Origin: Hevea brasiliensis
Taxonomy: Eukaryota > Streptophyta > Magnoliopsida > Malpighiales > Euphorbiaceae
Direction: 5' to 3'
Assembly: GCF_030052815.1 (NCBI RefSeq)
Contig: NC_079503.1
Span: 50,572,735-50,636,734, forward strand
DNA length: 64,000 bases
Notes under the pieces: generated by a model
What the model was told of the DNA's origin: nothing
The model's database searches: none
What the model saw: only the letters and a program-made list of their open reading frames with translations
Made by a program: the position numbers and the translations under genes
In this document: positions 56,372 through 64,000 of the stretch, piece by piece
Layout: each line of letters begins with the position of its first letter
Position numbering within the stretch: the first letter of the stretch is position 1

Positions 56372-58475
56372 TGTTAGTAGTATGCCCTAGAGCATATCAT
56401 TTAGTATGTATCTTGTACATATTTTTATTAATAAAAGGCATTTCCACTTTTCCGTTTACATAATATATTTATGTGTAATAGAAAAGGTCCATTGATATTT
56501 TGTTAGAAATATTATTCTTAAGTTGTTAAGAATATGAGTGACAATATTTCTAGTACGAAGTATCATAAATAGGTTCACAATCGAGGATACTTCATAATAA
56601 GGACATGACTTATCCAGAAAGATTGTATTCATGTTTGTTCCCAAGTTATTTATATGAGATATAAATAAGATGGAATGGTGAGTCTCATGCCATATAACAA
56701 ACATGATAGGCACTTATAAATGATAAGTAGGCCGAACCAGTGACACTTATGACAAGCACATGGAGTTTACTCTTGTCAATATTTTGTCATAAATCATATC
56801 AGTGCATATAATCTTTAGACCTGAGATAGCACAGTTATCTTGTATATAGGTAGTTTGAGTTTGATACTACTTTCATACTTGTACTATGTATGGGTATATG
56901 GGCATGTGTTGGCTCCTACTAGTTATATATGGAGGTAGGTGTTGATCAAGATGGAATCTGTTCCTCTAGGTAAATAGAGATAAAATCCTATGTTCATTTA
57001 ATTGTTCTTGATGTTTCAAGTTCCTGGCCAGGACAGATAGATTTATTCAGAAAAGAGTTTCTGATGAGAAAATCTTTTAATCAAGAACTGGAATTAAAAG
57101 AGAACATAATATTCATAGCAAATGGAGTTTGACATAAACCATGACTCCAGCTTGAGTTGGGATTTTGTAACAGAGAGATTCTAGTGCATGGTAACATATG
57201 ATTATAGGTTCATTTAAGGTAAACCTTATTACTAATTGGGTGGCCATGGCGTGCTATGCTAGGTGTTAACCATGGTCTATGAGGTTCATAAAATGATTTA
57301 GAGAAATCATTTATGGTAAGAAAGAGTTCTGATGATATTAAGAGTTGATATCATGTCTCATTGCCAATTAGTGATGAGCCTAGTAAGTCACACACATACA
57401 CAAGTTATCACCTATTTAAATATGATTTAATTAATTAATTAAAGAGTTTAATTGATTAATTAAATAGGTTTGGTTTGCAATTAAATTGCAAAGTCCCTAG
57501 CATGACTTGAAACCAAATCTAGATTATTGGATGTGTAGTATAAATTAAATTTATATTTAAAGTGTTTAAATATGAATTTAATTGATGAGAAATTAATTAA
57601 TAGAGATTAATTAATTAATTTATATTTGATATAAATTAATTAGAAGAAGAAAATAATTGTTTTGGGTTAAGAACTCAAAATTAAGACATAGGGGCATTTT
57701 GGTCATTTTGCAGTGTGACACGTGGCACCATGAGATGTTGACACATGGGATTACACATAAGCTTGCCAAATGTTTTTAATCATGTAAGATGATTAAAATC
57801 AAGATTAAATATAGGTTTGACACTTGGCACAATGTGATTGGGTCACTTAAACCTAGAGCTAATCAAAGGGTGATATGTGGCAAGGGTTTAATGTGTTAAC
57901 CTAGCTATTTAAGTGTTGTTATGAGAAAATAAAATACAACCAGCAGCCACACTCCTTTGTCACGCCACTTTGAGGGTTTTTATCTCTTCTTCTTCATCTC
58001 TTATCAATTCAAAGAGATTAGCCATCAATCTCTTGAATTAAGAACACTAGAAATTGTTTCTAGTGTCCTGTTTACATCTCTAATCTCTTAAAAGGCAGAA
58101 CTTGAATTTCTAATTAATAGAAAAGGCTTTAGAAGCTGTTCAAGGGCTGCCATAGGTGTTCTTGGTGTGGACGAGCTAGAGGGATAACATCTGGTGTCCT
58201 GAAGACGAATCTCAAAGGTGCAGACACGCTGCAGTGCATCAAGAGGTTAGTGTAATCGTTCTTGATTTAATCTAGGGTTCTAAAATTAATCTGATTAATT
58301 TTAAAATCTTAAATGGCAAATACAGATCCAAAAACATATTAAAAGAGTTTTAATATGTTGTTTATCATTGAAATCAAATAGATAAAAATAAATCTTGCAT
58401 GATGCATGTGACCCTAGGTGAAAATTTTTGAATTCAGTGGTATAAACTTGTGTTTTTCACGCTTCCATTCCTTCA
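56372..58475 (+). mobile_element. Solo LTR of the copia (Angela-like) family (2,104 bp), TSD CCTTG
   Basis: TGTTAGTAGTATGCCCTAGA...CCATTCCTTCA with CCTTG at 56367-56371 and 58476-58480. The perfect TSD fixes both LTR ends of this family. Palindromic AT tracts near 57420-57640; the TATA box is degraded (GCTATTTAAG). Confidence 0.95.
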
Positions 58476-59863
58476 CCTTGCTCTCTCTCTCTCTTTCTTA
58501 CATTTTCCTCCATTAACACCCAAAATAAAGCTTCAATTCCTAGGTTTCTCACATGATTTCTTTAGGAAATCAATAGAAACCACAAAACATAGCCTTGAAA
58601 AGAAGAGAGAACTCAAAAAATTAAGAAAATTGGAAACTTGGAAGAGCAAGAAATTCTACCAAGAAGGTTTTACCAAGGGGAATTGAAGTTTGATTGAAGG
58701 GAAGGGTGCTTGAAGGTTGATTGAAGCTAGCACACAAGGTTTGTGCTATGAATTTCATTTAATTTTGAAGTTTGATAAATTTGGTTAGGATTTGATACAT
58801 TTGGGAATTTTATTATCTATGTCTTATTTATTGCAATTAAGCAAATATTATTGCTATTGGGATGCATGATTGTTAAAATATGTTGAGAATATACCAAATG
58901 AGTAAAGGGAGTGTGGTGTTGTGTTTATGCAGGATTTTTTGGACCTTGAGTCTAGTGTGGTTTTTAGGCCATAAGTAGAATCGTACAAGTCCAATTGGTG
59001 TAAGGCCAATTGGAGATGAAACTAGACACATAATGACACAACTTTCATGAAGAAATCCTGCCCAAAAAACCAATTTATAATGACCCAGAAATTGCCCCAA
59101 TCCCGATGACCAACAAGCTATCCCTAGAAAATGACCAAATGAACGGTGTTTGTTCATTTGGTCATAACTCACTGTAGAAATGTCCAATTGATCTGAAATT
59201 TATATCAATGGAAAGCTTAGACAATTTAGAACAACTTTCATGAAGAACACAAACTTAAATTTTGAACCTAACTAATTGAAATTTCTAGCCCATTTTAGGA
59301 CACTAAATCTGGCAGAACCAAATTCTGCCCAGAATTTCTGGACAAGACCGATCCGGCCAGTTATGGTATTTAGGCCATAACTTGAGCACAAAACTCCAAA
59401 TAGAGTGATTTAAAAAGAGAATTAAAGAAGACACATAAAGGAACAACTTTCATGAAGAAAGTTTTATTAAAATTCTACTGTAGCAAGGTCCAATAAAATA
59501 GTAAACTTAGACCTCAAATTCTGAAAATTTGAAATAAAACCTAGGAGGTTAGGAATTGAGTTTAGCAGTCAATGCCAACAAAAATAAAATGCAAAATGTG
59601 GCATCTTGGTGAATTTAGGCTCAACAAATCTATTATGAATTAAAAAGTCAACTTTTGTGTAGGAATGGCCAAGTGAATAGTAACAACCAAAATTAATAGA
59701 GTGAAAGGTACCCCACTTATATGATTTAATGAATGTTTAAATTATGTAAATGTGTAGATGAGGGTTGTATTCTCATCACAACTAGAACTTAGGGGATATT
59801 GTTAATTTAATTTAAAATGTGATTTATAAATGACTATAAATGAAATATTAAAGGTATAAAGGA

Positions 59864-61961
59864 TGAAGGAGTGGAAACATGAAAAACACAAGTTTATACC
59901 ATTGAATTCAAAAATTTTTCACTTAGGGTCACATGCATAATGCAAGATTTATTTTTATCTATTTGATTTCAAGGATAAACAGCATATTAAAACTCTTTTA
60001 ATATGTCTTTGGATCTTTACTTGTCATTTAAGATTTTAGAATTAATCAGATTAATTTTAGAATCCTAGATTAGATTAAGAATAAATACACTAACCTCTTG
60101 ATGCACTGCAGCGTATTTTTGCCTTTGGGATGCGTCTTCAGGACACCAGATGTTGTCCCTCTAGCTTGTCCACACCAAGTTCACCTATGGCAGCCCTTGA
60201 ACAGCTTCCAAAGCTTTTTCTATTAATTAAAAATTCAAGTTTTGCCTTGTAAGAGATTAAAGATGTAAACAAGACACTAGAAACAATTTCTAGTATTTTT
60301 AATTCAAGAGATTGTTTGCTAATCTCTTAGAATACATGAGAGAAGAAGATGAAGAGAAGGGAGAGCTTCTTGGGTGGCGGCACCAAAGATATCAGCTGTT
60401 GGTTGTATTGTTTTCTTTTCATAACAACACTTATATAGCTAGGTCACCACTTAAACCCTTGCCACATGTCACCCTCTAATTGGTTCTAGGTTTAATTGAC
60501 CCAATCACATTGTGCCAAGTGTCAAACCTATATTTAATCTTAATTTTAATCATCTTACATGATTAAAAGATATTTGGCAAGCTTAGGTGTAGTTCCATGT
60601 GTCACCATCACATGGTGCCACATGTCACCCTGTGAAATGACTAAAATGCCCCCTCTGTCTTATTTTTGAGTTCTCAACCTAAAATAATTATTTCTCTTCT
60701 TCTAATCAATTTATATCAAATATAAATCAATTAATTAATCTTTATTAATTAATTTCTCATTAATTAAATTAATATTTAAGCACTTTAAATATAAATTTAA
60801 CTTCTACTATACGTCCAATAATCTAGATTTGGTTTCAAGCCATGCTAGGGACTTTGCAATCTAATTGCAAACCAAACCTATTTAATTAATCAATTAAACT
60901 CTTTAATTAATTAATTAAATCATATTTAATTTGGTGATTACTTGTGTATGTGTGTGACTTACTAGGCTCATCACTAATTGACAATGAGATATGATATTAA
61001 CTCTTAATATCATCAGAACTCTTTCTTACTATAAATGATTTCTCTAAATCATTTTATGCACCTCATAGACCATGGTTAACACCTAGCATAGCATGCCATG
61101 GCCACCCAATTAGTAATAAGGTTTACCTTAAATGAACCTATAATCATATGTTACCTCTTTGTTACAAAATCCCAACTCAAGCTGGAGTCATGGTTCATGT
61201 CAAACCCCATTTGTTATGAATATTATGTTCTCTTTTAATTACAGTTCTTGATTAAAATATTTTTTTCATCAGAAACTCTTTTTTGATTAAATCTATCTGT
61301 CCTGGCCAGTAACTTGAAACATCAATAACAATTAAATGAACATAGGATTTTATCTCTATTTACTTAGAGGAACAGATTCCATCTTGATCAACACCTACCT
61401 CCATATATAACTAGTAGGAGCCAACACTTGCCCATATACCCATACATAGTACAAGTATGAAAGCAGTATCAAACTCAAACCACTTATATAGAAGATAATT
61501 GTGCTATCTCAGAACTAGAGATTATATGCACTAATGTGATTTATGACAATACATTGACAAGAGTAAACTCCATGTGCTTGTCATAAGTGTCACTGGTTTG
61601 GCCTACTTATCATGTATAAGTGCCTATCATGTTTATTATATGGCATGAGACTCACCATTCTATCTTATTTATATCTCATATAAATAACTTGGGAACAAAC
61701 ATGAATACAATCTTTTTGGATAAGTCATGTCCTTATTATGAAGTATCCTCGATTGTGAACCTATTTATGATACTTTGTACTAGAAATATTATCACTCATA
61801 TTCTTAACAACTTAAGAATAATATTTCTAACAAAATATCAATGTACCTTTTCTATTACACATAAATATATTATGTAAATGGAAAAGTGGAAATGCCTTTT
61901 ATTAATAAAAACATATACAAGATACATACTAAATGATATGCTCTAGGGCATACTACTAACA
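59864..61961 (-). repeat. 3' LTR of the copia element
   Basis: Same family as 56372-58475 (inverted relative to it) and as the three-piece LTR at 20977-39999. LTR promoter motif TATATAAG on - (plus 60430-60437). No ORF. Confidence 0.93.
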
Positions 61962-62223
61962 ATCTCCCACTAGCACTAGAGCCATTCATTACAATATCTT
62001 AGACCCATCTTCTCAAGATGTCGGTCTAGCTGAGCCTATGACGTAGGCTTAGTGAATGGATCAGTTGGATTTTCAACTGATGCTATTTTCTGCATGGCTA
62101 CATCACCTTGTCCAACTATTTCTCTGATAATGTGGTAGCGCCTTTCTATGTGTCTGGATTTCTGGTGAGACTTGGGTTCCTTAGCCTATATGACTACGCC
62201 ATTGTTGTCACAATGTAGTGGAA

Positions 62224-63584
62224 CTACTGATCAATGGAAGGAACTACTGCAAGTTCTGTCACGAACTTCTTTATCCAAACAGCTTCCTTTGCAGTATCTG
62301 ATACAGCAATATACTCAGCCTTGGTAGTGAAATCTGCAGTCGTACTCTGTTTAGAACTCTTCCAACTGACTGCACCTCCATTACAAATGAACACATACCC
62401 AAAGGTAGACTTTCTATCATCGATATCTGATTGGAAATTAGAATCAGTATAACCATCCAATTACAAGTCTCCACCTCCTTAAATCAAGAATAAATCCTTA
62501 GTTCTTCTCAGGTACTTAAGGATATTCTTGACAGCTATCCAGTGTTCCAAACCTGGATTGAATTGATACCTGCTAGTCAAACTAACAACATATGCAATAT
62601 CCGGCTTAGTACACAACATTGCATACATTAAACTTCCAATAGCCGAAGCATATGGAATCCTAGCCATTTTATCTCTCTCTCTTTAGGTGTCTTTGGAGAC
62701 ATCTCTTTAGAAAGGTGGATACCATGTCTCACTGGTAACAATCCTCTCTTAGAATCAAGCATGTTAAACCTCTTTAACACCTTTTCCAAGTATAAACTTT
62801 GGAATAAACCAATTATTCTTTTCGCTCTATCTCTATAGATGCGAATCCCAAAAATATAGGTTGCCTCCCTTAAGTCTTTCATGGAGAATGTATTTGACGA
62901 CCATACCTTTACAGTTGTCAACATACCTGTATCATTACCTATCAACAGTATGTCATCCACATATAAGACAAGGAAAGTGATAGCACTGTCACTAACCTTC
63001 TTATATACACATGGCTCATCCTTATTTTTTATAAAACTAAATGATTTAATGGCTTCATCAAAACGGATGTTCCAACTCCTCGAAGATTGCTTCAACCCAT
63101 AAATGGATCGCTTTAGCTTGCATACCTTGGAACCATCTTAGGATTCAAAATCCCTAGGTTATTCCATGAAAATGTTTTCTTCAATGTATCCATTGAGAAA
63201 AGCTGTTTTGACATCCATCTGCCAAATTTCATAATCATAGTATGCAGCTATTGCTAATAGAATCCTAATTGATTTAAGTATGGAAACAGGCGAGAAAGTC
63301 TCCTCATAGTCGATTCCTTGCCTTTGGCAAAACCCTTTCGCTATTAGCCTTGCCTTATAGGTCTCTACCTTTCCATCAGAATCAATTTTCTTCTTGAAAA
63401 CCCATTTGTTCCCTATAGGTACAATACCTTCAAGTGGGTCAACAAGATTCCAAACTTGATTCTTATACATGGAATCAATTTCGAATTTCATAGCATCAAT
63501 CCATTTTGAAGAGTCTATATCTAATATAGCTTCTTCATAGGTAAGTGGATCATCTCCATGATCTACTTCTTCATGAGTAAACAA
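62224..63584 (-). pseudogene. Copia reverse transcriptase and RNase H
   Basis: RT starts with DSKWIDAMKFEIDSMYKNQV and GNKWVFKKK, has the first catalytic block MDVKTAFLNG and the catalytic YVDD (62952-62963, LYVDDILLIGND). It continues through [20 protein letters not shown] to RNase H with YTDSNFQSDIDDRKSTFGYV and TTKAEYIA. Stops or frameshifts at about 63100-63158, 62680 and 62470 break it into four frames, so it is inactive. Confidence 0.88.
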
Positions 63585-64000
63585 CTCTTATTCTTCTTCA
63601 TGAAGGAAATCATATCTCACTGGTGGGTGAGATACCCTGGTTGTTCTACGAGGAACAGCTGTAGATGTTTCATCAATGGGTGTAGGTTAACTAGATGGAT
63701 CTATATCCATCTAATCTGTTGGTTGGTCAGAATTCTCTAATTCTAACTCTATTTGCCTCCCTTTGCTTCCTATTTGAACAAACTGTTGTTCAAGAAATGT
63801 GGCATCTCTACTTATCACAATCTTTTGTGAAGTAGGCAAATAAAATAATATCCAAAACTATCTTTTGGATATCCAACAAATCAACCCTTTTCTGATCTGG
63901 TTTCCAATTTATCAGTGTTCAGTTTTTTGATATAAGCTGGACAACCCCAAATCTTAACATGCTTAAGACTTAGTTTTCTTCTATGCTATATCTCATAAGG
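63585..64000 (-). pseudogene. Copia integrase C-terminal end / linker to RT
   Basis: At 63880-63960 on - the frame reads KIWGCPAYIKKLNTDKLE, the conserved post-catalytic integrase motif of copia elements. The linker to RT (SRDATFLEQQFV, TTRVSHPPVRYDFLHEE) is broken by stops. The catalytic core lies beyond the window. Confidence 0.7.

Larger units (their letters stand above)
51471..59863 (+). mobile_element. Family E LTR, second copy, split into three parts
   Basis: Parts 51471-51768, 55832-56371 and 58476-59863 align in order with the reverse complement of the 43911-48021 element (e.g. GGGCATTTTGGTCATTTC near 55930). They are separated by a Tekay-family solo LTR and a copia solo LTR. About 2.2 kb of the 4.1 kb is visible; the rest would resume beyond the copia element that starts at 59864. 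No gene. CT-rich low complexity at 58481-58497. Confidence 0.75.
59864..64000 (-). mobile_element. Ty1-copia element (Angela-like), 3' LTR and pol, cut by window end
   Basis: On -: partial integrase end, RT, RNase H, the polypurine stretch GTGGGAGAT (61962-61970) and a 3' LTR 59864-61961 (2,098 bp, TGTTAGTAGTATGCCCTAGA...CTCCTTCA). The left TSD is probably AAGGA (59859-59863). The TGTTRG..ATGCCCTAGA LTR start and about 2-kb LTR resemble the BARE-1/Angela lineage. Confidence 0.9.

Noticed and set aside
56372..61961. The inverted copia LTRs as one large foldback or inverted-repeat transposon
   Set aside because: The left LTR has its own perfect TSD (CCTTG) and the right LTR continues through a polypurine tract into copia pol; they are separate insertions.

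Overview
The window is plant DNA made almost entirely of nested LTR retrotransposons. I see no cellular protein-coding gene and no rRNA or tRNA gene. Giant Ogre/Tat Ty3-gypsy elements, Tekay/Del-like gypsy LTRs and an Angela-like Ty1-copia family, each inserted into the other with short target-site duplications (TSDs), indicate a repeat-rich, probably pericentromeric region of an angiosperm (likely a eudicot). The species cannot be fixed from the sequence.

Layout. 1-20976 is Ogre-1 (+ strand): a 5' LTR cut by the window edge, primer-binding site, structured leader, ORF1, gag, protease, RT/RNase H/second RNase H, integrase, a 61-bp minisatellite, polypurine tract and a 6,059-bp 3' LTR. 20977-22723, 28998-29221 and 39915-39999 are three pieces of one copia LTR (- strand). 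It was split by an Ogre-family solo LTR (22724-28992, TSD AGACT) and by a Tekay-like element (29222-39909, TSD ATGTA), and Ogre-1 itself sits about 40 bp inside its left end. 40000-51470 is an older Ogre copy (Ogre-2, - strand) that holds the copia LTR and a 4.1-kb solo LTR of family E (43911-48021). From 51471 a second family E copy (+) interrupts Ogre-2. It is itself broken by a Tekay-family solo LTR (51769-55831, TSD TATGG), a copia solo LTR (56372-58475, TSD CCTTG) and a copia element on the - strand (59864 to beyond 64000).

How the parts work together. The Ogre copies carry everything expected of a Tat-lineage element: an extra ORF1 ahead of gag, a protease with a DNG active site and a G-patch-like tail, an intron between protease and RT, two RNase H domains, and a DDE integrase without chromodomain. 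All copies carry stop codons or frameshifts. The most unusual part is the LTR. Each 6-kb Ogre LTR carries, on the strand opposite to gag-pol, one recognisable gene (Transposase_28 / 'putative gypsy type transposon' family, 15513-17373) with its own TATA box, and a second conserved open frame (17956-18378) also 100 bp downstream of a TATA motif. The LTR also holds a sense TATA box, a conserved splice donor, a GATCGG-motif field and a 59-bp hairpin minisatellite. Two diverged LTRs preserve this layout, so the LTR itself behaves as a two-way gene cassette.

All domain assignments are by eye from motifs; no alignment or database search was run.
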